The notes: generated by a model from the letters alone, not told the origin. A DNA stretch of 64,000 bases from Nitrospirota bacterium (GCA_040757595.1 JBFLWP010000012.1:1-64000); one strand, 5' to 3'; shown: positions 43,458-53,694, counted from the first letter of the stretch. Translations and numbers: made by a program.

Positions 43458-45533
43458 TTACCGTGAGCGGGAGATGCCGAGCTTCTGCATCTTGGATTGC
43501 AACGTGGTCCGCTTCATGCCGAGTCTCGACGCGGCTCCGGACGGGCCGCCGATGACCCACTTGGCTTCTTGCAGGGCGCGCAGAATGTGTTCCCGCTCCG
43601 CCGCTTCCAGGGTGGCGACGGGCTGAGCCCCTTCCCCGGCCGGCGCCTTCATCTCGGCAAGCGGAACGAGCAATTCGGCGCCGGGGGAGAGGATGACGGC
43701 GCGCTCGATCAGGTTCTCCAGCTCGCGGACGTTGCCGGGCCAGTGGTAGCGTGACAGGGCGGCCATGGCGTCGGACGGGACGCTCTCGATGTGCTTGTTC
43801 ATCCGCCGGGCGAACTTCTGCGCGAAGTAGCGGACGAGCGACGGGATGTCCTCCCGGCGCTCGCGGAGCGGCGGCACGGTCAGCGGGAAGACGTTGAGCC
43901 GGTAGTAGAGGTCGCTGCGGAATTGCCGGTCCGCCACCATCTGGGCCAGATCCCGGTTGGTCGCGGCGACCAGACGGACGTTGACCCGGATCGTCTTCGT
44001 GCTCCCCAGCCGCTCGAACTCCTGCTCCTGCAGCACCCGCAGCAGCTTGGACTGCAGCTCGAGCGGAATGTCGCCGACTTCGTCGAGAAACAGGGTCCCG
44101 CCGTCCGCCAGCTCGAAGCGGCCGACCTTCTGGGCGATGGCCCCGGTGAACGCGCCCTTTTCGTGGCCGAACAGCTCGCTCTCCAGGAGGCCGGTCGGGA
44201 TGGCCGCGCAGTTCATCTTCACGAAGGTCCTCCCGCGCCGGCCGCTGCGGTTGTGGATGGCGCGGGCGATGAGCTCTTTGCCGGTTCCGGTTTCGCCCAG
44301 GATCAGCACCGTGGAATCGGTGGGCGCGACGATCTCGGCCTGCTTCAGGACCCGCTTGAGGGCCGCGCTGTCGCCGACGATCTCCTCGAAGTTGTACTCG
44401 CTCTGGATTTCGCCTTCGAGGTAGAGCTTCTCCTTGCTCAATTTGTCCTTCAATTCGGCGATTTCCCGGAAGGCCAGCGCGTTCTCGATCGCGATCGCGA
44501 TCTGGTTGGCGACCTGGACCAGCAAGTCCACGTCGTCCTGGGTGAAGGCGCCGGAGCGGAGGCTGGCGATGTTCAGCGTTCCCAAGGGCCGGTCATGGGG
44601 CCGGAGCGGTACGCAACAGACGGACTTGATCCCCTCGGCGATCAGCAGCTTGACGAATGCCGACGAGAAATTCCGAAGCTCGGTCTCGCCGACAAGCCGG
44701 GGCTTACCCGAACGAAAGGCCTCTCCCGCCGGCGTTCCCTCGACCGGCCCCACCATGCCTTCAGAGACCAGCCCCCTGCTCACGGGAAAATCAAGGGCAT
44801 ACAGCCGGAACCGGTCGTGCTCGGGCTCGTACAGGGCCAGGCTCGTGTAGTCGTTGGGCAGCACCCGCCGGAGGCAGGCCGTGGTGGCGGCAAAGACCCC
44901 TCGGAAATCCAAGTTGGAGACCAGCGCGTTGTTGATTTCCAGGAGCAGACGCAGGCGATCCCGCTCGCGCGTCAGTTGCCGTTGGGCCGACTGCGCCCGC
45001 TCATGGTTCAGGACGTTCCCCACGGCCACGGCCACCTGGTTGGCCACCCGTCGCAGGAACGCCACGTCGGCTTCCCCGTAGGCCCCCTTCTGCAGGCTGC
45101 CGAAGCCCATGGCGCCCAGCCGCCGCACGGCCGTGGTCAGGGGAACGAAGCAGAACGAATGGATCCCGTCCTCCTGCGCGAGCCGGGTCATCTTCGGCCA
45201 GCGCCGCTCTTCCGCAAGATCCGAAATGAGCAACGGCTGCTGCGTCTGCCACACCAACCCGGCCGGAGACTCGTTCACCGGCGCTTCGTGACCGCCCACG
45301 ATGTCGGCCGGCACGTTCGCCTGCAGGGTGTGCAACCGCATCACGTTGCGCTCGGGGTCGTGCAAGGACAGGCCCACGAAATTCACCTGCACCACGCGAG
45401 GGAGCCGTTGGGCGAGATCGCGAAACAGCTCGTGCAGGTCGCGGTGCGCGGCGACGGCCTCGGACACCTCGAACAGGGTGCAGTACCGGGCAAGTTCGGA
45501 TTCCGCGCAGGGCTGGGCCGGCTTCTCCGCCAT
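43458..45533 (-). CDS. Sigma54-dependent activator (GAF-GAF-AAA-Fis, FhlA/NorR-like)
   Basis: The protein has 691 residues. Two GAF sensor domains (about 20-180 and 200-365) are joined by a short coiled coil to an AAA+ core (about 385-620). The core has Walker A GETGTGKE, the sigma54-contacting GAFTGA loop, Walker [10 protein letters not shown], and sensor/arginine finger segments ([14 protein letters not shown]). A Fis-type helix-turn-helix ends the protein ([24 protein letters not shown]). It binds enhancers and remodels sigma54 polymerase. The sigma54 promoter and palindromes just downstream suggest control of the zinc-ribbon/ADH unit. The signal bound by the GAF domains is unknown. Confidence 0.93.
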   Translation of the reverse strand: MAEKPAQPCAESELARYCTLFEVSEAVAAHRDLHELFRDLAQRLPRVVQVNFVGLSLHDPERNVMRLHTLQANVPADIVGGHEAPVNESPAGLVWQTQQPLLISDLAEERRWPKMTRLAQEDGIHSFCFVPLTTAVRRLGAMGFGSLQKGAYGEADVAFLRRVANQVAVAVGNVLNHERAQSAQRQLTRERDRLRLLLEINNALVSNLDFRGVFAATTACLRRVLPNDYTSLALYEPEHDRFRLYALDFPVSRGLVSEGMVGPVEGTPAGEAFRSGKPRLVGETELRNFSSAFVKLLIAEGIKSVCCVPLRPHDRPLGTLNIASLRSGAFTQDDVDLLVQVANQIAIAIENALAFREIAELKDKLSKEKLYLEGEIQSEYNFEEIVGDSAALKRVLKQAEIVAPTDSTVLILGETGTGKELIARAIHNRSGRRGRTFVKMNCAAIPTGLLESELFGHEKGAFTGAIAQKVGRFELADGGTLFLDEVGDIPLELQSKLLRVLQEQEFERLGSTKTIRVNVRLVAATNRDLAQMVADRQFRSDLYYRLNVFPLTVPPLRERREDIPSLVRYFAQKFARRMNKHIESVPSDAMAALSRYHWPGNVRELENLIERAVILSPGAELLVPLAEMKAPAGEGAQPVATLEAAEREHILRALQEAKWVIGGPSGAASRLGMKRTTLQSKMQKLGISRSR

Positions 45534-45657
45534 GGGCGCTAGTATGGCCTGCGCCTTTCCTCATTGCAACCGCGGCCGGGCCCCCGCGCCGTACGGCCTG
45601 CCGGATCGCCCTATTGATCGCGCCGGCGTTCTCTGCAACAATCCGACAGGTCCCGCC

Positions 45658-46872
<1,215 letters not shown>

Positions 46873-46922
46873 CCGTCACTGCCAACGCACGCCCGCCAAG
46901 AGAGGAACTCAGCCCTATTCCC

Positions 46923-47561
46923 TTATCGAGGGGAGGTCCACCGCCTCATCGTCGCGAGCATGCTCCGTCGCCGCCGCCGTTTAACCATCGGGATCACGAC
47001 CGACGGGCGCACGGCGCTGACGACGGGCCCGGACAAGGTGGGCGGCGGAACGTTGGCCGGTTGGGGAGCCGGTGGCTGGGGCAGCGGGGCTTCGCGAGGC
47101 TCAGGCCGGACATCCGGGGACGGAGCCAAGGGAGTGGCCCGTTCCTTGATGATGGGGGCCAGGTCCTCCGCGCGGGCGAGGTTGAGGCGGAGCAGATCGC
47201 CCAGCGTGAGGATCGAGAGGAGATGGCCGGCCTCGTCCACGATGGGAAGACGCCGGACCCCGTGCCGTCCCATCACCACGATGGCGGCCTCGACGCTTTC
47301 CGACTCGGGCACCGTCACCAGCGGCGCGGACATGATCGCGCCCACCAGGACGTAGGCCGGGTCCAGGCCGGCCGCCGTGACCCGGACGACGATGTCCCGG
47401 TCCGTCACGATCCCCACGGGCGACGGCCCGTCCACGACCACGACCGCGCCCACCCCGCGCGCGGTCATCAGCCGGGCCACGTCCCGCACCGAGATGTCCC
47501 GCGGTGCGGTGTGGACCGTCGTCAGCAAGCCTCCTTGTTGGTCAGGGAGCGTCGTGTCCAT
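46923..47561 (-). CDS. Tandem CBS-domain protein with proline-rich tail
   Basis: The protein has 212 residues. Two CBS motifs (about 10-70 and 76-130) carry GIVTDRDIVVR and LSILTLGDLLRL, the typical DRDI/GDLL nucleotide-binding segments. CBS pairs bind adenosyl ligands and sense energy state. A Pro/Ala-rich linker (about 145-180) and a strongly basic end (KRRRRRSML) follow, which could bind nucleic acid or a membrane. The gene stands alone between the convergent kbl gene and a foldback repeat. Confidence 0.85.
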   Translation of the reverse strand: MDTTLPDQQGGLLTTVHTAPRDISVRDVARLMTARGVGAVVVVDGPSPVGIVTDRDIVVRVTAAGLDPAYVLVGAIMSAPLVTVPESESVEAAIVVMGRHGVRRLPIVDEAGHLLSILTLGDLLRLNLARAEDLAPIIKERATPLAPSPDVRPEPREAPLPQPPAPQPANVPPPTLSGPVVSAVRPSVVIPMVKRRRRRSMLATMRRWTSPR

Positions 47562-47577
47562 CTCGTCGCCTCCCCTA

Positions 47578-47780
47578 ACAGGATGTTGAAAAAGTCCGCC
47601 AGCTTTGTTCTCGCGGCGCTCAGAGGCTCAACGTACCGAAAAGAGTACGCCTCGCCTCCTCGCTGGCTGCGGCCTCGCTGGACGGCCTTTTTGAACATCC
47701 TGTGGTGTCCTCTGATTACGTCTGCGACCTCGCGCCGCGCTGTGTGCCGAGGTAGCAAAACGGTTTTTCAACAGCCTGCT
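47578..47780. repeat. Foldback (MITE-like) repeat element
   Basis: ACAGGATGTTGAAAAAG at 47578 and its near-perfect reverse complement CTTTTTGAACATCCTGT, ending at 47703, bound a 126-bp foldback. Its arms pair over most of their length and its apex is at CGTAC...GTACG. A further inverted end, GGTTTTTCAACAGCCTGCT, closes at 47780. It has no coding capacity. Elements of this appearance are dispersed in Nitrospira genomes as far as I recall; copy number here is one. Confidence 0.75.
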
Positions 47781-47832
47781 AATGTTGAAGAGCGACTCGC
47801 CCGTGCTGCCGTCCGACGCGGTTCGGACCGGG

Positions 47833-48180
47833 CTAAAACTTGATCGCGGTCCCCTGGACGGTCGTGCAGTCCAATGCGTAGACGACGAAGTTGTAGCGGC
47901 TGTTCGTGACGGTCACGTGGAGCAACGCATCCCCGCCTTTTTGGGCCAGCGCCTCCTTCACCGCGGCCGGGAAGGTGTCGTCGCCGACCGGGACCACGAC
48001 CAGCGTGTGCCGGCAGGCACTGCCCTCCACCGACCCGATCTCCTGGAAGGCGCGGCCCTCCTTGAGCAGCGGCCCCGCCTCGGCGGTCGGTTTGGTCACG
48101 ATACCCAGCTTGCCGGTGGCGGTGCAACCGACCAAGAGCAGCGCGAGGAGAAGGCTCCAGAACTTCTGTTTCAGCGCCAT
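47833..48180 (-). CDS. Small lipoprotein (TRL-like), family member A
   Basis: This 115-residue protein has a lipoprotein signal ending LLLVGC (lipid on Cys19). The mature part has VEGSACRHTLVVVPVGDD, AVKEALAQKGGDALLHVTV and a C-terminal VQGTAIKF. The ALxQKGGDxLL and GTAxK features recur in the two lipoproteins at 54982-55802, so the three form a local family. The pattern is that of TRL-like/YrpD-type periplasmic lipoproteins with no known function. The open frame ends close to the foldback repeat. Confidence 0.7.
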   Translation of the reverse strand: MALKQKFWSLLLALLLVGCTATGKLGIVTKPTAEAGPLLKEGRAFQEIGSVEGSACRHTLVVVPVGDDTFPAAVKEALAQKGGDALLHVTVTNSRYNFVVYALDCTTVQGTAIKF

Positions 48181-48195
48181 GATGTCCCCCCTTCG

Positions 48196-48222
48196 TCACC
48201 CATCACTTATCACCCGTCACCG
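48196..48222. repeat. Heptad-period intergenic tract
   Basis: TCACCCA, TCACTTA, TCACCCG and TCACCG follow one another in exact 7-bp register between the lipoprotein start and the MlaA stop. The words are nearly those of the tract at 26234, 22 kb away. Confidence 0.7.
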
Positions 48223-48224
48223 CG

Positions 48225-49331
48225 CTATTCTCGGATCGCCTTGGCTCGCTTCTGCAGGTAGGCGTTGCGGACGGCCCCGTAGAGGTCCACCGTCGCCTCC
48301 TCGACCCCCTCGAAGGTGGTCTCGATGTTGAGAGACCGTTCGTTGACGATGTAGCCGGCCCGGACGCCGAGCTGGGCAAAGAGGATGGTGTCCTCGTGCG
48401 GCACGAGCTTGGGCGCCCCGTCCAGCTTGATGACCGGGAACACGAACCAGTTGAAGGGATCCAGCGCCAGATCCCCGATGTAGCCGAGCCCGTCGCGGAC
48501 CGTGAACGAGCCGAAGATCGGAATGACCAGATACGGGCCGGGCGGGATGCCGTAGTAGCCGAACGTCTGGCCGCTGTCCTCGACCGGCGTCCGCAGGTCG
48601 AGGACCTCCCCGGCGAAATCGAACATGCCGGCGATCCCGAACGACGCGTTGAGCACCGTGCGGGTGACCTCGATGGCCGCCCCTTTGATCTTGCCCTGCA
48701 GCACGTTGTTGACGAACCGGGGCACGAACCGGATGGTGTGAAAGGTGTTGTGGAGCCCCTCCTCGAGCCCGTCGGGCATGATCTTGTCGTAGACCTTGGC
48801 GACCGGCCGGACCAGGTACTCGTCCAGCTTCCGGTTGAACGTGAACATCGCCTGGTTGAAGGGCTCCCAGGGGTCGTACTCCTCGATCGGCTCGGCCAGC
48901 CCCTCTGCCTTGGCAAAGGGGTCGTAGGGCTCTTCTTCCTCCCCCTTCGGCTTGACCGGGAGGTCCTTCTGAAACCCGCCTCCCTCTGCCTGACTGAGCA
49001 TCAAGGGAGCCGGCGTGGGCGATTCAGGCTCTGACGGCTTCTCTCCGTTCTCCGGCTCAGCGGCGGACCCGGCACCGACCGGCTCGGGCGTCGGCGCCTC
49101 GGCTGGCTCCGTCCGCTCGTCCGGCAGGCCGGCTGCCGCCGGCTGAGATGGGAGGCCAAGGATTCCGTCTGCAGAGACCTCCAAGGACGGCGCGCCCTGC
49201 ATGGACAAGGCTTCAATACCGTCGGTCAGCGAGCCGGACCATTCGGCGCAGCCGCCGAGCCCCGCGACGGTCAATCCCGCCAGCATCAAGTGAGTGAGCC
49301 GATCTCTATCGAACCCCGTTCTCGCTTGCAC
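48225..49331 (-). CDS. mlaA: MlaA/VacJ outer-membrane lipid-asymmetry lipoprotein
   Basis: This protein of about 368 residues has a lipoprotein signal ending VAGLGGC. An unusually long Pro/Glu/Ala-rich linker (about 50-150) is followed by the MlaA domain: YDPWEPFNQAMFTFNRKLDEY, the usual RFVPRFVNNVLQGK, TFGYYGIPPGPYLVIPIFG and DPFNWFVFPV. MlaA extracts misplaced phospholipids from the outer leaflet of the outer membrane. GTG 49331 is preferred because AAGGAGGGAGGC lies just ahead; ATG 49346 upstream would put that SD inside the gene. No other mla genes are in the window. Confidence 0.88.
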   Translation of the reverse strand: MQARTGFDRDRLTHLMLAGLTVAGLGGCAEWSGSLTDGIEALSMQGAPSLEVSADGILGLPSQPAAAGLPDERTEPAEAPTPEPVGAGSAAEPENGEKPSEPESPTPAPLMLSQAEGGGFQKDLPVKPKGEEEEPYDPFAKAEGLAEPIEEYDPWEPFNQAMFTFNRKLDEYLVRPVAKVYDKIMPDGLEEGLHNTFHTIRFVPRFVNNVLQGKIKGAAIEVTRTVLNASFGIAGMFDFAGEVLDLRTPVEDSGQTFGYYGIPPGPYLVIPIFGSFTVRDGLGYIGDLALDPFNWFVFPVIKLDGAPKLVPHEDTILFAQLGVRAGYIVNERSLNIETTFEGVEEATVDLYGAVRNAYLQKRAKAIRE

Positions 49332-49357
49332 GCCTCCCTCCTTCATTTTCAGCGCGC

Positions 49358-49424
49358 AGCGAATAGCTTAGAGCGAATAACTCGAAGCCGCTCACTCTCG
49401 GCTACTCACCGCTGGCTATTTTCT
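49358..49424. repeat. Heptad-period foldback tract
   Basis: AGCGAAT, AGCTTAG, AGCGAAT and AACTCGA are followed by CCGCTCA, CTCTCGG, CTACTCA, CCGCTGG and CTATTTT. AATAGC/GCTATT and GCTTAG/CTAAGC pair across the tract. It lies upstream of mlaA. Confidence 0.6.
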
Positions 49425-49518
49425 AAGCAGGACAAAAATTCTGGGCACTTTACCAGAAGGCCGGGGGCAGAGCCAAGACTTGATTGCGTCGGAAGCCTGT
49501 GAAGAAGCGAACCGGGAG

Positions 49519-49552
49519 GCAGCCCCCTCTCGCGGATCCGAGAGGGGGCTGC
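49519..49552 (-). terminator. Strong hairpin, probable terminator of the TPR lipoprotein gene
   Basis: GCAGCCCCCTCTCG and CGAGAGGGGGCTGC form a perfect 14-bp stem around a 6-nt loop, 19 bp after the stop of the gene ending at 49571. The following bases are pyrimidine-rich but lack a true T-run. Confidence 0.6.
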
Positions 49553-49570
49553 GGAATCGGAAGGGATCGG

Positions 49571-49957
49571 CTACATTTTCACATGCTGTTTCAAGATCGG
49601 TGAGTCTTTGATTGCCGGATTCGACGGGGCCAGCTCGGCCGCCTTCTTGAACGAGGCCGTCGCCTCCTCATGCTTGCCCATCTTATCCAGCGTCAGCGCC
49701 AGATTGTAATGGGCCTCGGCGAGGTTCTGGTCGGCCTTGAGCGCCTTGCGGAAATGGCCTTCCGCTACGTCCCAATGGCCCTGCCGGTAATGGCCGACCC
49801 CCTCGTCATTGTCAGCCCGGCCGGCTGAACCTGCCGGAGACATCAAAGCCGTTTCGGCTCCCGGCGCCGGCGGGGCCTCTTGCTTCGATTCGCACGCCGC
49901 CATCACGAATGAGATGAGCACCAAGGACAGCCACGACCATAACGTCCGATATTTCAT
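49571..49957 (-). CDS. TPR-repeat lipoprotein
   Basis: This 128-residue protein has a lipoprotein signal ending FVMAAC and a short linker. About two and a half tetratricopeptide repeats follow (GVGHYRQGHWDVAEGHFRKAL, then LAEAHYNLALTLDKMGKHEEA). Such small TPR lipoproteins usually act as adaptors in envelope assembly. ATG 49957 has GGAGGTGAT ahead, an excellent SD. It appears monocistronic and ends at the strong hairpin. Confidence 0.85.
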   Translation of the reverse strand: MKYRTLWSWLSLVLISFVMAACESKQEAPPAPGAETALMSPAGSAGRADNDEGVGHYRQGHWDVAEGHFRKALKADQNLAEAHYNLALTLDKMGKHEEATASFKKAAELAPSNPAIKDSPILKQHVKM

Positions 49958-50134
49958 GGCATCACCTCCCCAAAACGCCAACGCCTTCGCGGCGCTCAAG
50001 GGCCCTCGAAGGCGTTCCAGTGGACGACGGTTGATGAAGGATCTGGCGGAGAACCGACCTGCTACCCCGGTTTCACGGCCAACCTCCTCGGGAGAAAGAG
50101 TCTAGCGCCCGCAAATCGCCGAAAGCAACACGGA

Positions 50135-50917
50135 TCATCGCGGCACAACCTGATCAACAAACTGTTTGAGCCGCCGGAAGTAGGCGTGCCCGCCGATCAC
50201 GTAGAGGCTGTTGTGGTCCGCGCCGGGCACGACGTAGAACGACTTGGGTTCCTTCGCCAGGTCGAACACCTGTCTGCCCAGTTCCAAGGGAATGATCTCG
50301 TCCTGATCGCCGTGGACGATCAGTTTGGGCAGCGAGAGGCGCTTGAGCCGGTCCGCGAGGTCGAAGTCGGAGCCCAGGAGCCAGTGGACCGGCAGGCCGA
50401 AGTAATGGGCCTTCGCGACCGCGCCGACCGAGGGAAAGGCCGACTCCAGGATCAGCCCGGCTGCCGGACGCCGGACGGCCAGGTCGCCGGCCACGGCCGC
50501 GCCGAGCGAGCGGCCGAAGATGACGATCTGCTCGGGCGGCGTCCGGCGCCGCTGGACCAGGTAGGTATAGGCCGCCAGGGCATCCTGATAGAGCCCGTCC
50601 TCCGACGGGCTTCCCTCGCTCCGCCCGTAGCCCCGGTAATCGAACAGGAAGACCGAGAGGCCGAGCCGGTGCAGTCGCGCCAGATTGTCCAGCCGGTGGA
50701 TGATGTTCCCGGCGTTGCCGTGGCACCAGAGGAGCACCGCCCGCCGCTCCGCCCCTTCGACGTACCAGCCGAAGAGGCGCGTCCCGTCCTCCGCGTCGAA
50801 CCAGACCTCCTGGAGCGGAAGCCCGCTGGCCCTGGCCCAATCCCGCTCCAGCCAGGGCTCCGGATAAAACACGAACAGGCGGTCGAGGAAGTTCCTGGCT
50901 CGTCGGCCCGACCACAT
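50135..50917 (-). CDS. Alpha/beta hydrolase (YfhR/BEM46-like)
   Basis: The protein has 260 residues with an alpha/beta-hydrolase fold. It has the oxyanion segment LLWCHGNAGN, the nucleophile elbow GRSLGAA (GxSxG), the acidic residue in VHGDQDEIIP, and the catalytic histidine in VPGADHNSLY. FVFYPEPWLERDW near the N-terminus is typical of the BEM46/ABHD13 group. ATG 50917 overlaps the stop of the DUF4105 gene as TGATG. A lipase or thioesterase role at the inner membrane is likely but the substrate is unknown. Confidence 0.85.
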   Translation of the reverse strand: MWSGRRARNFLDRLFVFYPEPWLERDWARASGLPLQEVWFDAEDGTRLFGWYVEGAERRAVLLWCHGNAGNIIHRLDNLARLHRLGLSVFLFDYRGYGRSEGSPSEDGLYQDALAAYTYLVQRRRTPPEQIVIFGRSLGAAVAGDLAVRRPAAGLILESAFPSVGAVAKAHYFGLPVHWLLGSDFDLADRLKRLSLPKLIVHGDQDEIIPLELGRQVFDLAKEPKSFYVVPGADHNSLYVIGGHAYFRRLKQFVDQVVPR

Positions 50918-52842
50918 CAAAAGAACCCCTGCAGGTAGAAGACGGCCTGGCTGTCGTCGTAGCGGCGGGAGTACTCGAACCGCACCGCCAGGTTCTGCTG
51001 CAGCGCGTACCGCGTCCCGAAGAACCAGCGGAAGTCGTCCGACTGCTCGCCGATCGGATAGCGGAGGTAGGTCGTGGAGACCATGAACTTCCACCGGTCC
51101 GAGAGGTTGGCCAACATCCCCACCGTGCCGCCGCCCCCGATCCGGTGGTTGTCGCGATAGGCATGGCCGTAGTTGGCATCCACTTCGGCGAAGGCGAAGT
51201 AGACCTCCCGCTCCCAGAGCCGGCTTTCCAACGCCGCGCCCGGTCCCCCGTTCAGGTTCGCCGCTCCGCAGTAGCGGCAGGCGGGCCGGTTGACCGTCTC
51301 CCAGCCGCCGCTGACCTTCCAGGAGGGGGAGTGGAAGAACCGATCCATCGGAGAGAGGGACAGGATGTTCGCCACCGTCAGCTTTTCCAGCCGGTACTGG
51401 TTGTGCTGGGTGTAGTGGCGGACGTTCATGGCCATGATCTCGATCTGGGCGTCGGGGCTGTACCCCGGCTCCGGGTCCAGCAGGTCATGATAGCCGGCCC
51501 GGATGCTCAAATCCTCGAAAAAATCGCCGTTCCGCCAGCCCAGTCCCACGCCGGCCCGTGAAGTCTTGTGGCCCGTCTCGGGCGACGACGTGTAGGGCGC
51601 GACCTTCACGTCTTCCGATTTCACCCGGAGCTCGCTGCGCGCGACCAGCACCGCCCGGTTCCGTTCCTTGTACGTCTCGGCGCGGGACTCGTCCGTCACG
51701 CCCTTGTACCGCAGGTAGTCGGAGGCCAGGTCCAGCACGAAGGCCCGCCGCTCGACTGGCAGCCTGGCGAACTCGTCCGACTTGGCCACGGCGGCGTCCC
51801 GCACGATCCGGGAAAGCCACCCCCGTTCTTCGTCGGAGAGGACTTCACGCTTCCGCTTGATCACCGTGCTGCGCGCCGGCCGGTAGGCGATCTCCCCGAC
51901 CAGCCCCGGCTGCTGGACCAGAAGTCGGATCGTATCGGCCGGCACGGTCCAGAACACGAACTGGTCCACCAGGTGCCAGTCCGGATTGGCGTATTCCAGC
52001 AGCCAGAGAATCTGGTAGGAGCAGTTCTCCTTGAAGAAGTAATAATCCACGTAGACGTTGCCGATCTCCCAGGCGTGCATGAGCAGGCGGTGGATCTGCT
52101 CGTCCGTCAGATTCAGCCGGTATTCCCAGATGTCGCGGTTCTCGATGTCCCGGTACTCCTGCACCTTCAGGTAATAGGGAAGGGTGGAGAAGAAGCCCTT
52201 GAATCCTCCGAAGACCCCTTTCATGGCGTAGGTGAACCCGATGTCGCCCGGCGCGTCCGCGGCGAAGTTGATGGTGTAGGCCAGGATGCGGGTCTGCTCG
52301 GTCTGCCCCTTCTGGTCAATACGCAGGAACGTATGGCCGAACATCGAAGCGGGATTGTTCAGGTAGGCGGACGGAAAGATCATGCTGACGCCTTGCGGAT
52401 TCAACTCGCCGAACCAGCCGTGAAACCGCTCGCACGCGGCGGGCGGCAGGCGGTGGTCGTCGAAGGACAGCCTAGCCTTCAGCCAGTGGTAGCGGGCGAT
52501 GAAGGCGCATTGCGCCGGCTGTTTCGCGCGACCCACCGGCTCGGCGGAGAAGAACTGCGCCAGCGTTGCCTCCAGCTCGGACCGAGGATCGGTTTTGCCG
52601 GCCGGGGACAGGAAAAACTCCGGGTCGTCCACCTCGCTCGTGACCCCGCCCGTGAAGTTCGGCCGGTAATGAAGCAGAACGCGCCACTCCCGCTCTTCGG
52701 CGAGTTTGGCCTCTATCGCCCGGCTGGTAAGGTCGGCTAAATAGGCGGGATCAGGCGTCTCGGCGGAGTGGCCGGCGGCCGCCCCCAACAGAGTCAGTAG
52801 GAAACCGATTGATGCCGGCCCAGCCGCTCGCCGGCGTGTCAT
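50917..52842 (-). CDS. DUF4105 outer-membrane protein with C-terminal beta-barrel
   Basis: The protein has 641 residues with a signal peptide of about 27 residues. The DUF4105 (Lnb N-terminal periplasmic) domain shows NNPASMFGHTFLRID, YTINFAA and FKENCSYQILWLLEYA, with the His and Cys of an apparent NlpC/P60-like catalytic core. The last 230 residues alternate in beta-strand fashion and end in phenylalanine, as outer-membrane barrels do. Function is unknown; the core suggests amide or ester hydrolysis in the envelope. Its start overlaps the VapC stop by 4 bp (ATGA). Confidence 0.85.
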   Translation of the reverse strand: MTRRRAAGPASIGFLLTLLGAAAGHSAETPDPAYLADLTSRAIEAKLAEEREWRVLLHYRPNFTGGVTSEVDDPEFFLSPAGKTDPRSELEATLAQFFSAEPVGRAKQPAQCAFIARYHWLKARLSFDDHRLPPAACERFHGWFGELNPQGVSMIFPSAYLNNPASMFGHTFLRIDQKGQTEQTRILAYTINFAADAPGDIGFTYAMKGVFGGFKGFFSTLPYYLKVQEYRDIENRDIWEYRLNLTDEQIHRLLMHAWEIGNVYVDYYFFKENCSYQILWLLEYANPDWHLVDQFVFWTVPADTIRLLVQQPGLVGEIAYRPARSTVIKRKREVLSDEERGWLSRIVRDAAVAKSDEFARLPVERRAFVLDLASDYLRYKGVTDESRAETYKERNRAVLVARSELRVKSEDVKVAPYTSSPETGHKTSRAGVGLGWRNGDFFEDLSIRAGYHDLLDPEPGYSPDAQIEIMAMNVRHYTQHNQYRLEKLTVANILSLSPMDRFFHSPSWKVSGGWETVNRPACRYCGAANLNGGPGAALESRLWEREVYFAFAEVDANYGHAYRDNHRIGGGGTVGMLANLSDRWKFMVSTTYLRYPIGEQSDDFRWFFGTRYALQQNLAVRFEYSRRYDDSQAVFYLQGFF

Positions 52843-53264
52843 GTCCCCCGGCGGTGCGAGGCGTGATGCTTGTGCGCGGCATGCATGAGGCGGGTGTCAT
52901 GGGAAAGAAATTCGACGTCGCCATGATCGAGGATCTCGGCGTATGAAGCCAAATGAATCGCGTCCATGCCACGGAGTCCATACCGCACGGCCAGCGACCC
53001 TGCTTTCACGGCGACCGGAAGCGACAGATGGATGACCAGAAAGCGATGCCAGGATTCGCGAAAATCCTCGACAACGGCCTTGAAGTCACGCCTATTCATC
53101 GCCCCTTCCCTGTGGCGGCGTGCCAGGGCCGCATGCGCTTCTGGATAGGCGATGACGGACGTAGCGACGCGGTCGACCGCTTCGGCGTGAGCTTGAACGT
53201 CCTGTGTGCCGGGCTCCTGCACGTAGAGCTTCAGCAGGCTGGATGTATCCAGATAGAGGATCAC
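52839..53264 (-). CDS. vapC: VapC-type PIN-domain toxin
   Basis: This 141-residue PIN-domain ribonuclease has acidic residues in LYLDTSSLLKLY (Asp6), TSVIAYPEAHAAL (Glu near 42), GMDAIHLASYAEIL (Asp near 100) and FLSHDTRL (Asp near 123). These are the four metal-binding positions of VapC, so the enzyme looks active. Such toxins cut tRNA or rRNA when freed from the antitoxin. The start overlaps the antitoxin stop by 4 bp, and the stop overlaps the DUF4105 start by 4 bp, an unusual coupling to an envelope gene. Confidence 0.88.
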   Translation of the reverse strand: MILYLDTSSLLKLYVQEPGTQDVQAHAEAVDRVATSVIAYPEAHAALARRHREGAMNRRDFKAVVEDFRESWHRFLVIHLSLPVAVKAGSLAVRYGLRGMDAIHLASYAEILDHGDVEFLSHDTRLMHAAHKHHASHRRGT

Positions 53265-53536
53265 CCTCGATCTTCCAGAACGGCTTCAGCCAGGTGGGCA
53301 GGACCTTTGCGAAGTTTCCGAGGATGAAACCGGGGCTTCCCGCCTTCCCACATGGCGATGCCTGCTTCGACAAGAGAACGGGCAAGACGTTCCGATTCCG
53401 ACACCGACGCCGAGACTCCGGAGAGATCGGCGACAGCCCGACGGCGATCGAGGATGCGGATGGTTTCTCCAGCCTTGGCTCGCCGGACATATTCGCTCAG
53501 CTTCGCTTTGAGCGTGGCGATGTTCACGGTGCGCAT
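53261..53536 (-). CDS. vapB: Phd/VapB-type antitoxin
   Basis: This 91-residue antitoxin has an N-terminal Phd/YefM DNA-binding fold (VNIATLKAKLSEYVRRAKAG, then IRILDRRRAVADL). Its variable C-terminal half is rich in charged residues and would bind the toxin. It resembles the truncated antitoxin at 29537 (TVSKLKATLSEHLAKVKAG), so the two modules belong to the same type. Autoregulation through operators ahead of 53536 is expected from the family, but I see no clear palindrome. Confidence 0.85.
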   Translation of the reverse strand: MRTVNIATLKAKLSEYVRRAKAGETIRILDRRRAVADLSGVSASVSESERLARSLVEAGIAMWEGGKPRFHPRKLRKGPAHLAEAVLEDRG

Positions 53537-53597
53537 CGCGTCCTCCACAACATAGTCACGAACATGTATGACACATGACCATATTCTCGTCAAGGAC

Positions 53598-53626
53598 TAA
53601 GGGCTGAGGGTGAGGGGGAATCGGCG
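53598..53626. repeat. Short heptad-period tract
   Basis: TAAGGGC, TGAGGGT and GAGGGGG follow in 7-bp register upstream of the vapBC pair. It is weaker than the other tracts. Confidence 0.4.
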
Positions 53627-53653
53627 GTGGCCAGGAGAAGAGAAAGGACCGGA

Positions 53654-53675
53654 GCCCCGACAATTGCCTCGGGGC
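53654..53675 (-). terminator. Probable terminator hairpin after the first DUF3015 gene
   Basis: GCCCCGA (53654-53660) and TCGGGGC (53669-53675) form a perfect 7-bp stem with an 8-nt loop, 20 bp beyond the stop. A pyrimidine-rich tract follows on the minus strand. Confidence 0.5.
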
Positions 53676-53694
53676 CCCGCATCGTTGGTGACCG

